Source of the DNA: Arcobacter lacus
GTDB lineage: Bacteria > Campylobacterota > Campylobacteria > Campylobacterales > Arcobacteraceae
Assembly (NCBI RefSeq): GCF_003063295.1
Contig: NZ_MUXF01000003.1
Location: 54,444-118,443 of the forward strand
Direction: 5' to 3'
Length of the DNA stretch: 64,000 bases
The translations under genes and the position numbers were made by a program. The notes below the pieces were generated by a model, which was not told where the DNA came from, did no database searches, and saw only the letters and a program-made list of their open reading frames with translations. Below, piece by piece: positions 1-7,616 of this stretch; the first letter of the stretch is position 1, and each line of letters opens with the position of its first letter.

Positions 1-1121
1 ATATTGTAAAAACTATTGTTACATCTTTCTGCTCTTAATATATTAATAGAATTTAATTTATTTAAAGAATTACTTATTTCATATTCTTCATAGGGTGTAT
101 TTTTTTCTAAATCTTGTAATAAATCTTGACTTATTAGGTTGTATTTATAAGTATTATCTGTTATGTAGTTTTCTGTCGTATCAATATCAATATTATAAGT
201 TTCTAATAATTTAAAAAAGTTAGTTTTTTTTGAAATAATATCACTACCTTTAGAACATCCTTCAATAATGCTATTCATTGCTGTTTTTGAAGGATCGATT
301 TTGGTTGGTTTATCTAAAAGGTATGCAGCTTTTTTAAAATATCCATTAATCTCATCTTCAGTTGTTTTAAAATATTTAAAAAATATTTTTCTATTGCTTG
401 AATTTATTTCTTTTACAAGTTTATAAAAATCTTCAAATAAACTTTTATACAGTTCTCCATTATAACCTGCAAAATGAAATAATATTTCAGTGTCTAAATA
501 AATTACTAAATAATCAACTAGTTCTTTTCTTTTTTGTGTGATTTCGCCATACCTCACTCCTGAATATAAAATCACACCCTCTCTGATAATATTTAATTGT
601 TTTTTAAATTCTAAATTATTTTGATTTGATATTATAAAACTACTAATATCTTCATAAAATTTATTTTCAAAGCCATTCTCATTTAATAAAAATGAGCTAA
701 AGCTTTGTGAAATCTCATCCTTATCATTTTGTATTAGTGTTTTATGATTCTTCCCTTCTATATATGAGTATAAATTTGCAATTATGTGTTCATTGTTTTC
801 AATAATTTTTTCTTGTTTATTATCCACAATTAGATTTTCACTACTAGCATCATAGCTTATACTATAGTAACCTTCTGACTTTTCTGCTCTTAATCTTTTT
901 AAAGCTGTTCTAATTATTGATTCTGGAATTTCAAAATCAAAATCCTCTTTCAAATTTAAATATATATCTTGTGCTGTAAATCTCAATAACTTTTTTGTTT
1001 TAATTGAACTTTTTATAAATTCAATAATAATATCATAATTATCTTTTTTAGAATCATATAATTCTTTATATACTGCATAAGAAGCAAGATTTTTTGATAT
1101 TGATAGTTCTGTTTTATTCAT
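1..1121 (-). CDS. Hypothetical protein, 3' part beyond window edge; possible PIN-like segment
   Basis: Reading the minus strand from the ATG at 1121-1119 gives an open frame of about 373 codons that runs off the window, so the C-terminus is missing. The first 100 residues look helical and contain a winged-helix-like stretch (FTAQDIYLNL ... IPESIIRTALKRL). Around residue 205 the sequence LVIYLDTEILFHFAGYNG resembles the first strand and acidic residue of PIN-type nucleases (hydrophobic strand, LDT, then L/F-x-x-x-G). The other PIN acidic residues cannot be assigned with confidence. The base composition is very AT-rich, like the transposon cargo to its right. It lies outside the transposon end at 1694. 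The function is unknown; a nuclease role is only a suggestion. Confidence 0.6.
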   Translation of the reverse strand, partial: MNKTELSISKNLASYAVYKELYDSKKDNYDIIIEFIKSSIKTKKLLRFTAQDIYLNLKEDFDFEIPESIIRTALKRLRAEKSEGYYSISYDASSENLIVDNKQEKIIENNEHIIANLYSYIEGKNHKTLIQNDKDEISQSFSSFLLNENGFENKFYEDISSFIISNQNNLEFKKQLNIIREGVILYSGVRYGEITQKRKELVDYLVIYLDTEILFHFAGYNGELYKSLFEDFYKLVKEINSSNRKIFFKYFKTTEDEINGYFKKAAYLLDKPTKIDPSKTAMNSIIEGCSKGSDIISKKTNFFKLLETYNIDIDTTENYITDNTYKYNLISQDLLQDLEKNTPYEEYEISNSLNKLNSINILRAERCNNSFYN

Positions 1122-1559
1122 TTATTACCTTATTTTTTATATACAACTATTTATTAAATATACATTATATATAAGTTAGCCTAAAAAAATAAATAAATAA
1201 TATATAAAATGTCTATATTGAAATATTAGCAAAACACTCTAACATAATGTAAATATAAAACTTTTAAAAATATTTTTTCAACCAATTTTGATTTTTTACT
1301 ATAATTTTTATGTATATATTAAGTGATTACTGTATATTATCTATGTATGTATATTAAAGCAATATCGGGATAAACCTGTTGTTACATATATTAAAATACT
1401 ATGTATATAAAAATTGATACAAAGATGAGTTATAAACACAAGTTTTATAAAATCTAATTTTTGGAGCATATCCGAAAAGTAAGGTTTTTAAATTACATAA
1501 TTCAACGTGCTGTGGTTTAAACAATATAATTTAATATATTATGTTTACTAAAATACCTA

Positions 1560-1699
1560 ATGACATGACTCTTTTGTTTTCTTTTAAAATTGAAACTAAA
1601 TTTATAATCTTTTGGAATTCATCAAAAGTTTTTGTAATAAATTAAATTAATTAAAATGTACAACAACATGCAAAATCAGTTTTATCAGAGTCATGTCAT
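1560..1699. repeat. 13-bp perfect inverted repeat flanking 114 bases
   Basis: ATGACATGACTCT at 1560-1572 is exactly inverted at 1687-1699 (AGAGTCATGTCAT). The outermost TGTCAT of the right arm is also the first six bases of the Tn7-like left end at 1694. The pentamers next to the two TGTCAT/ATGACA motifs (TGACT at 1566-1570, AGTCA at 1689-1693) are inverted copies of each other. The loop is too long for a terminator. It could be two transposon ends facing each other, a remnant of an intramolecular transposition event, or a protein-binding site. Confidence 0.6.
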
Positions 1700-1713
1700 C
1701 TCCAATAAAAAAT
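1694..1713 (+). repeat. Left terminal inverted repeat of Tn7-like element
   Basis: TGTCATCTCCAATAAAAAAT matches the inverted right terminus (13655-13674) at 17 of 20 positions, including the uninterrupted nonamer ATCTCCAAT. The TGT start is typical of Tn7/Tn5053-type ends. A weaker related stretch, GTCATTTTACAAACATAAT from 1774, may be a second TnsB site. The five bases outside (AGTCA) do not match those outside the right end (TCTAA). Confidence 0.8.
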
Positions 1714-1816
1714 ACTACTTTTTAATTGGTTATTATACGAATTTTAGCTTTGTTTTTCAAAAATTAAAGAAAAGTCATTTTACAAACATAATATTAGAAA
1801 TAAACAATCAAAATGC

Positions 1817-1822
1817 TATAAT
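1817..1822 (+). promoter_or_regulatory. Extended -10 promoter for the Excalibur gene
   Basis: TGCTATAAT (1814-1822) is a perfect TGn-extended -10 box, the common form of Campylobacterota sigma-70 promoters, which often lack a clear -35. It lies about 20 bases before the start codon at 1843, with AAGGA at 1831-1835 as ribosome site. Confidence 0.6.
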
Positions 1823-1842
1823 CAATTGAAAAGGATTATTCT

Positions 1843-2064
1843 ATGCATAAAATTCTAATAGTAATTGCGCTTACATTATCTCTTTTCTCAGCAGAAACAA
1901 AAAAGCAAAAAACAGAAGTAAAGCAAGAATTCAAGTGTGAAGGTAAAAAAACGTGTAAAGAGATGAAAAGTTGTAAAGAAGCAATGTTTTATCTAAGAGA
2001 GTGTGGAGTATCAAGACTAGATAGAGATAAAGACGGTATTCCTTGTGAGACTATCTGTAGATAA
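1843..2064 (+). CDS. Secreted Excalibur calcium-binding domain protein
   Basis: A 73-aa protein with a hydrophobic signal sequence (about residues 1-17, ending SLFSA), a short charged linker, and a C-terminal Excalibur domain. The domain shows paired cysteines (C32, C38, C44, C54, C68, C72) and the calcium-loop motif LDRDKDGIPC (D60, D62, D64). Excalibur domains are extracellular or periplasmic and are often found fused to or beside nucleases of the thermonuclease or endonuclease type. Here it is convergent with an endonuclease I gene, which fits a shared extracytoplasmic DNA-related role, though that is inference. It is the first gene inside the transposon left end. Confidence 0.85.
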   Translation: MHKILIVIALTLSLFSAETKKQKTEVKQEFKCEGKKTCKEMKSCKEAMFYLRECGVSRLDRDKDGIPCETICR

Positions 2065-2067
2065 GAG

Positions 2068-2181
2068 TTATTTCTTATCTACTTTATTTTTTTCTTTTAT
2101 TTTTGATTCATAAAAAGCTAACATTATCACAACAATAGCAACAACAATAAAGCCTATTATTTCATTTTGAAAATCTTCCAC
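2068..2181 (-). CDS. Candidate 37-aa single-pass membrane protein
   Basis: A GTG at 2181-2179 opens a 37-codon frame ending at TAA 2068-2070. It begins 12 bases after the endonuclease I stop, with GGTTAGGAATA just upstream as a weak ribosome site. The product would have an acidic N-terminus (MEDFQNE), a hydrophobic helix of about 17 residues (IIGFIVVAIVVIMLAFY) and a lysine-rich tail, a coherent membrane-protein layout. It overlaps no other gene and ends 3 bases from the convergent Excalibur gene. It is too short for the composition alone to be decisive. Confidence 0.4.
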   Translation of the reverse strand: MEDFQNEIIGFIVVAIVVIMLAFYESKIKEKNKVDKK

Positions 2182-2193
2182 TATTCCTAACCC

Positions 2194-2850
2194 TTATTTA
2201 ATATTCTCAATTCTTTTATTCTTCTCAATTTCCCATTCATCTATTGGGTCTTGCTTATCCCAAGATTCCATTAGTTTTCTTTCTTGGTCAGATAAATTAA
2301 TATTATATGTTTTACTCATATAAAGATATGCTCTTGCTATATCACCTTTTATTTCATCTCTTACATAAGCTCTATTAACATCAAAATCAACTTCAAATTT
2401 ACACTCACCATACATTCCAACTTTTGGTTTATCTGCTCCATATCTAAAATTACTTCTATCAGCATTTAATTCACCAATAGCAGGAACAAGGTTATGCATA
2501 TCAGCTTCCATTTTATTAAATATAGGGTCTTTAGAACAAGCTTTTCTTCCACCATCTTTCCAACAAGCTAAATGTCTTCCAAAGTTTTCAGCAGGCATTA
2601 TATGTTCCCACTCTATTCTATTGGCTCTCTCATTCTCTTTACCTTTTTTTGTTAGTTCATTTCTTGGAACATAACCACAACTATTTCTATCAATCATATT
2701 ATCTTTATCTAGAGGATTATATTTACAACCACAATAAAAAGTTGTTTGATGGTCTTTATATATTTCTTTTAACAGTTTTTTTGATTCACTAAATGATTCT
2801 GCGAATATTGTTGTTAATAAAAGAGTTATTAGTAATAGTATTTTTTTCAA
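2194..2850 (-). CDS. Periplasmic/secreted endonuclease I (DNase, EndA/Dns family)
   Basis: A 218-aa protein with an N-terminal signal peptide (about residues 1-17) and the endonuclease I catalytic block: RIEWEHIMPA with H83, then CW..GGRKAC around 96-105, and MHNLVPAIGELNADRSN at 118-134, with N120 and N130 as metal-site asparagines. Cysteines C40, C42, C58, C96 and C105 suggest disulfides, as expected outside the cytoplasm. The family cuts double-stranded DNA non-specifically. Family members on Campylobacter jejuni integrated elements (CJIE1, 2, 4) are known to block natural transformation. Here the gene is transposon cargo, and the same element has broken dprA. Confidence 0.92.
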   Translation of the reverse strand: MKKILLLITLLLTTIFAESFSESKKLLKEIYKDHQTTFYCGCKYNPLDKDNMIDRNSCGYVPRNELTKKGKENERANRIEWEHIMPAENFGRHLACWKDGGRKACSKDPIFNKMEADMHNLVPAIGELNADRSNFRYGADKPKVGMYGECKFEVDFDVNRAYVRDEIKGDIARAYLYMSKTYNINLSDQERKLMESWDKQDPIDEWEIEKNKRIENIK

Positions 2851-3106
2851 ATGTTTTTCCTTATATATTTAAAGTTTTGAATTATAGTTGATTTTATTTC
2901 AAATTGTTATATTTTTTAATTTTTTCTAAAACTACTATATAATTATAAAGTTAGGTATTTTAGAATAATTTTTAATATTCAAAATATAAAATCTTTTTAG
3001 AAAAAACTGCTCTCTAGGATTTACTAAATTATCATTTCCAACCACACAATCCCAAAAAGAGAATAGTAAAATATTTTTTTGATAGAAATAAAAAAGGAAA
3101 TTTATA

Positions 3107-3802
3107 ATGAAACAAATATATATAATAAGTGATGTTCATGGTTGTTATAAAACCTTATTAGCTCTAATAGACCAATTTCCAAATAAACAAAACTCTAAAA
3201 TAGTTTTTGTTGGTGATTTAGTTGATAAAGGTAAAAATACTCATGATGTTATTGAATTTGTTAAAAACAATAATTATGATTGTGTATTAGGTAATCATGA
3301 TGAAATGATGATACTTTATCATTCTCACCTTGAAAATGATATATACCATGAAGATTTGAGATATTGGCTTTTTAAATGTGGTGGAGAAGATACTTTAAAT
3401 TCATATTCTTCAAAAGAAAAGTTTTATGAACATATTGAATATTTAAAAAGTTTACCTCATTATATAGAATATGAAGATTATAAAACAGAAGACAATAGAT
3501 ATTTAGTTGTTTCCCATTCAACTGTTGGAAAAGTATGGAATTTAAGAAATAGTATAAATGTAGATGACATTAAAGAGTTTAATCATTTTGTTAAATGGAG
3601 TAGATGGAAAAATTATGATAATGAAGAAATATTTAATGTGTATGGTCATACAATTTTTCAAGAGCCATTATTAAATAATTATTCTTGTGGGATTGATTTA
3701 GGTTGCTTCTATAAAAATAAAGAGAAATTACCAAATCCTAGACTTTGTGCTTTAGAATTTCCCTCTATGAAGATTTATACTCAAGAAAGTTTGGAAGATT
3801 AG
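3107..3802 (+). CDS. PPP-family metallophosphatase (serine/threonine phosphatase-like)
   Basis: A 231-aa protein with the full calcineurin-like signature: DVHG (D9, H11), GDLVDKG (D37, D40), GNHDE (N63, H64, D65), SHS (H137) and YGHT (H181). These residues bind the two metals in PrpA-, ApaH- and lambda-type phosphatases. The length fits bacterial PPP protein phosphatases. There is no signal peptide, so it is cytoplasmic. The ribosome site is AAAGGAAA before the ATG. The next gene starts 3 bases after its stop, so the two are translationally coupled transposon cargo. The substrate could be phosphoprotein or dinucleotide; sequence alone does not say. Confidence 0.88.
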   Translation: MKQIYIISDVHGCYKTLLALIDQFPNKQNSKIVFVGDLVDKGKNTHDVIEFVKNNNYDCVLGNHDEMMILYHSHLENDIYHEDLRYWLFKCGGEDTLNSYSSKEKFYEHIEYLKSLPHYIEYEDYKTEDNRYLVVSHSTVGKVWNLRNSINVDDIKEFNHFVKWSRWKNYDNEEIFNVYGHTIFQEPLLNNYSCGIDLGCFYKNKEKLPNPRLCALEFPSMKIYTQESLED

Positions 3803-3805
3803 AAA

Positions 3806-5515
3806 ATGAAGAATGATAAACCTATACTTGAATTTTTTAATGATAATCCTAATACTTCATATGAAATCATTTTTATATTAGACATTGATTACTCTGGCTA
3901 TCCTTACTATTACAAAGTTTTAGTTAAAGATATTAAAACAAATTTTTATACGACAATTTTAATTCCACCTGAATTATTAAGATATAGATATAAGATAGGT
4001 AATGTTTATAAAGGCAATAAAACTATTGGTAAAAATACTTTAATTAAATCAGCAACTTTTACTATTGATACTTCAAATGAATTACAAATAAAAACTTTAA
4101 AAGAAGTAATTAGTGAGTCTGATTTAAATTTAGTTACTTATGATTATCTAAAACATTTTTATCTAAAACAATATTGTTATTCATTTGATTTTGATAAGTT
4201 CGAATTAATAATACCAACCTATACTATCGCTAATAGATTTTATTTTCTTTCTTCTTCAATGAAAAAAGCAATATTTGTCAATTCTCTTTCATCTCTATGT
4301 GAAGATAAAAAATTTTATAAAGATGGTAATACAGTATTTATTTCAGTACGTCCTACAGCTGCAAAAAGAGATTATCCATTTATATGTAGATTTTTAGAGA
4401 ATAAAGATGCTAAAGATAATTTAAACTATTTTATAAACCAAAAAAGTATTCAAGATAAAGTTAAACATTTTGGTCAGATAAAAGCTAATTTCCCAACAAA
4501 AGAAAAGTTTGAAATTGATACTTCATATATAATCTTAAATAAGCATCCTAAACCAAAAATTTTGGTACTTGATATCTTTAATGATTCTTCATCCTTTAAT
4601 TTTAATAAAATTCATGTAGAGAAATTTACTTCAAAATCTAGTAAATCTTCTATTTCAATCGATATTCCTGTTAATAAAAAAAGATTTAAAAAGAAAATAT
4701 CTAATAAAATTGAAAAAACTATAAAAACTGGAGTGCCCTCTTCTAGTTACACTATAAACTTAGATGGTGACATAGCTCAAAAAGATAGAAATACTCAGAA
4801 TATTGAAATTAAGATTGAAGATATTTATAAAATTTCAGAAGCTGAAATGGCAACTGAATTTACAGATGACATCGTTAATCCAACTTTTGAAAATTCAGAA
4901 TCTAGTGGCTCTAATGAATTAGTTCAATCAGTTTATTCATTTTATGGAGAAAGTGAAAATAATGGAATTAATATATTTAACGTAAATGATTTTTATATAC
5001 TTTTTAATCTTCTTTCACAAGAAACTGGAGTTGAAGCTATTAGTATATCCGATTTAATTACTATAACTCCAAAAGAAAATAGTAAGAATAATATTTCTAC
5101 AAAATATTATCTTTCATCAAAAAAGAATAGAAATTACTTGTATGGAGATTTTTTATACAATAATAAATATATCTTTATTATTGAAATTGAACTAGATAAG
5201 TCATGGCAAGGAATATCAACATGGTTTTTTATTTATCAAAATGAGGAAGATTTTCAACTAACTGAAACTATTGTGCAAGATATAATAAGTTATTATATAG
5301 GTGAATGTAAATCCTATGATGACTTAAGAGAATATGTTTGTATGGAATATGATTTAGTTATGTATAAAAAAGCTCATGTAAAAAAAATTGAAGAAGAATA
5401 TCTATTATATCATTGGGTTGATGATGTTCTTTATAATTTAGAAAAAATAGATTACAAAAGTGTGATAGAAAAAATCAGAGAAGAATATAATAAGAAAAAT
5501 AACAATAAGAAATAG
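3806..5515 (+). CDS. Unknown 569-aa transposon protein, possible divergent TnsE
   Basis: A 569-aa protein of unknown function, coupled to the phosphatase gene and ending 5 bases from the tniQ stop. It has no signal peptide or membrane helix. A basic, serine-rich linker (about 285-310, with KKRFKKKISNK) separates an N-terminal half from a C-terminal domain (about 395-560) of alternating strands and helices. Length, position beyond tniQ, a mid-protein IPTYTIANRFYFLSSS segment and a C-terminal mixed domain recall Tn7 TnsE (538 aa), which guides transposition to replicating or conjugating DNA. This is resemblance from memory, not an alignment. In Tn7 tnsE is co-directional with tnsABCD; here the gene is convergent. 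It could equally be unrelated cargo. Confidence 0.6.
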   Translation: MKNDKPILEFFNDNPNTSYEIIFILDIDYSGYPYYYKVLVKDIKTNFYTTILIPPELLRYRYKIGNVYKGNKTIGKNTLIKSATFTIDTSNELQIKTLKEVISESDLNLVTYDYLKHFYLKQYCYSFDFDKFELIIPTYTIANRFYFLSSSMKKAIFVNSLSSLCEDKKFYKDGNTVFISVRPTAAKRDYPFICRFLENKDAKDNLNYFINQKSIQDKVKHFGQIKANFPTKEKFEIDTSYIILNKHPKPKILVLDIFNDSSSFNFNKIHVEKFTSKSSKSSISIDIPVNKKRFKKKISNKIEKTIKTGVPSSSYTINLDGDIAQKDRNTQNIEIKIEDIYKISEAEMATEFTDDIVNPTFENSESSGSNELVQSVYSFYGESENNGINIFNVNDFYILFNLLSQETGVEAISISDLITITPKENSKNNISTKYYLSSKKNRNYLYGDFLYNNKYIFIIEIELDKSWQGISTWFFIYQNEEDFQLTETIVQDIISYYIGECKSYDDLREYVCMEYDLVMYKKAHVKKIEEEYLLYHWVDDVLYNLEKIDYKSVIEKIREEYNKKNNNKK

Positions 5516-5520
5516 TATAT

Positions 5521-6669
5521 TTACTCCATAGTAAATTGTTTCAATAAATTTCTTAATTGATTATAGGAACTAAAAAAATTATAACCTAAAAGTTTTGTCA
5601 AATTTGCTTGATTGACTAATATATCGTTTTTCTTTAAATATTTTATTGCATTTAATATTTCTTTTTCACTTACCATTCTTGCAAGATAAACTATTTTAGG
5701 AGATATTTCATTAACTGATTTCTCATACCAATATGGAACTACCTTAATATCTCTAATCATTTCAAAATTTGATAATTTATTTTGAGTTATAAATAATTCA
5801 AATTTTTTCGGAAATTTTTCAAATATTGATAGAATTATGGTAAATAATATATATTGTTCTTTTATTGATATTTGAGAAAAAGAACTTTTGCTAGTTAAAA
5901 AATTCTTTCTAGAAATTTTTTTTAATATTTTATTTTCAATACCATTAATTATGGTTTTTTTTGATGATAATACTAACTTACTTATATGTGAGATAATATC
6001 AAAAAATACAAATGAATATATATAATAATCTTCTAATTGAATGTAACCTTTTTTCAAAATATTTATTAAATTACAATTCAATTCATACTTAGATTTATTT
6101 TTTATATACTTAACATCACTATTTGCCAATTTAAAACCACAATTACAACAATACTCATAGGATAATTCATTATTAAACATTTTAAGTACTGAAATTTGAC
6201 TTTGACATTTAGGACATTTATCTTGTAAATAACATTTATGTTTTTTACAAAATGTTGAAAATACAACTCTATGTTCTTTTTTAAAATAAGGTATTTTATC
6301 TTCCTTCAAACATTTAGGACAAAACCTATAATTTGTTAGAAATTTATTATTACCATTACTAATTATCTCTTCTTGTAAAAATCCATCATACGATTTCATT
6401 GTCATATTTCTTAATTTAGAAAAACTAAATGATGTTTTTATCGATAATATTTGAAGAATTTCATCAGATACAGTAGCATCAATATTTTGGCTTAGAGTAT
6501 AAATAAATTTGTCTTTTGGAAAATGTAAATGCCAAAATGTTCTTGGATGGGTTTTATGAGCATATGCACATCTAGCAAACCATGAAGAAAAAATCTCACC
6601 TTTAAATGGTTCAGGAATAATTAAAAATCTTGATTTTTCAATCAATGGATTTTTAATTTTCTTTATCAT
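5521..6669 (-). CDS. tniQ: TniQ/TnsD-type target-site selector of Tn7-like element
   Basis: A 382-aa protein with the TniQ N-terminal signature (EPFKGEIFSSWFARCAYAH, about residues 20-38) and the zinc-finger region: CPKC at 117-120, H133, C141..H144, CPKC at 152-155 and CCNC at 174-177. TniQ proteins pick the target and hand it to TnsC. At 382 aa it is closer to the short TniQ of Tn5053-like and CRISPR-associated elements than to full TnsD (508 aa). The start overlaps the tnsC stop by 4 bases. It is the only TniQ in the element, so it is the likely reason for insertion in dprA, though that link is inferred. Confidence 0.9.
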   Translation of the reverse strand: MIKKIKNPLIEKSRFLIIPEPFKGEIFSSWFARCAYAHKTHPRTFWHLHFPKDKFIYTLSQNIDATVSDEILQILSIKTSFSFSKLRNMTMKSYDGFLQEEIISNGNNKFLTNYRFCPKCLKEDKIPYFKKEHRVVFSTFCKKHKCYLQDKCPKCQSQISVLKMFNNELSYEYCCNCGFKLANSDVKYIKNKSKYELNCNLINILKKGYIQLEDYYIYSFVFFDIISHISKLVLSSKKTIINGIENKILKKISRKNFLTSKSSFSQISIKEQYILFTIILSIFEKFPKKFELFITQNKLSNFEMIRDIKVVPYWYEKSVNEISPKIVYLARMVSEKEILNAIKYLKKNDILVNQANLTKLLGYNFFSSYNQLRNLLKQFTME

Positions 6670-7604
6670 ATATCTTTTAAACTCTCATTTTTATGAACAT
6701 TTTTTAAACTATTGAAATCACAATTTCTAAGTTCATCTATTGTTATTTGTTCACTTCCTGTTCTTATTGCATATATAGCAGATTCTTTTAATAAATTTAT
6801 TATTTCACCTATATACCCTTCTGACATTTCAAGTATAAATTGTGCTGTATTTTTATTTAAAATATTCGTCTTTTTTTTCAAAGGAAGCATACTTAAAATT
6901 GTTGCTAACAAAGTAATAAAATCTTTATTCATTTTCCATTTTGTTAAATACATTGGTCTAAATCTACTGCTTATTTGACTATTAGTACTAATAGCTCTTA
7001 AAGCATCTTTTGTACCCGATAAAACAATTGGTATCTTTAATTGATTACTTAAATTTTTAATTGTATCCATCATTGCATTTCGTTTAAGTGGAGAAGCACC
7101 TAAAATATTGTGTATCTCATCTATAATCAACATTTCAACATTCAAACTATGAAAATAATGTTCAACCAATTTCTTTTTAGCTGCCGTTGTATCTCTTTCT
7201 TTATATTCAGCATTAAGTGTACTTAAAATTTCAGAATATAATCTTCCTTCTGTTACCTCTGTTGGTGCAATTATATAGATTACTGGCATTCCTGTTGCAT
7301 GATATTCACTAAAATATTTTTCTCTTTGTTCTTCTATAGTACAAAGATTCAAATCATAATTTTTATGTAATGTTTTAAACCTTTCAAGTAATGATGTTTT
7401 GCCATTATTACTTGAACCAACTAATAAAATACTTGTAACCCGTAGTTTACCTTTCTCATATCTAATTAAATCTTCCATTTTTTGTAAAATATCAGAAGCT
7501 GTAGGATAATCTATCCAATATGTTTTTGAAATATATTCTAATCTTTCTTCATCAGTTTTTAAAAGGATTTCTTTTGTTTCAGCTGTTAATTGAATGTCAT
7601 CCAA
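6666..7604 (-). CDS. tnsC: TnsC/TniB AAA+ transposition regulator
   Basis: A 312-aa AAA+ ATPase. Walker A is GSSNNGKT (residues 63-70), Walker B is MLIIDEIH (about 158-165), and a sensor-like SGT follows about 40 residues later. The length fits TniB and the shorter TnsC proteins. TnsC forms ATP-dependent filaments on target DNA that link TniQ to the TnsAB transposase and give target immunity. It lies in the tns operon, 12 bases after tnsB, with a 4-base overlap into tniQ. Confidence 0.92.
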   Translation of the reverse strand: MDDIQLTAETKEILLKTDEERLEYISKTYWIDYPTASDILQKMEDLIRYEKGKLRVTSILLVGSSNNGKTSLLERFKTLHKNYDLNLCTIEEQREKYFSEYHATGMPVIYIIAPTEVTEGRLYSEILSTLNAEYKERDTTAAKKKLVEHYFHSLNVEMLIIDEIHNILGASPLKRNAMMDTIKNLSNQLKIPIVLSGTKDALRAISTNSQISSRFRPMYLTKWKMNKDFITLLATILSMLPLKKKTNILNKNTAQFILEMSEGYIGEIINLLKESAIYAIRTGSEQITIDELRNCDFNSLKNVHKNESLKDI

Positions 7605-7616
7605 ATTTAATCCTTT

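Larger units (their letters stand above)
1122..1842. other. Gene-poor stretch holding the transposon left end
   Basis: About 720 bases without a convincing gene. It is extremely AT-rich, with short TATGTATATATT-like runs near 1310-1400. It contains a perfect 13-bp inverted repeat (1560-1572 and 1687-1699) and the left terminus of the Tn7-like element at 1694. The bases upstream of 1694 do not encode the missing first part of DprA. The last 30 bases hold an extended -10 promoter for the gene starting at 1843. I see no RNA gene here. Confidence 0.6.
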
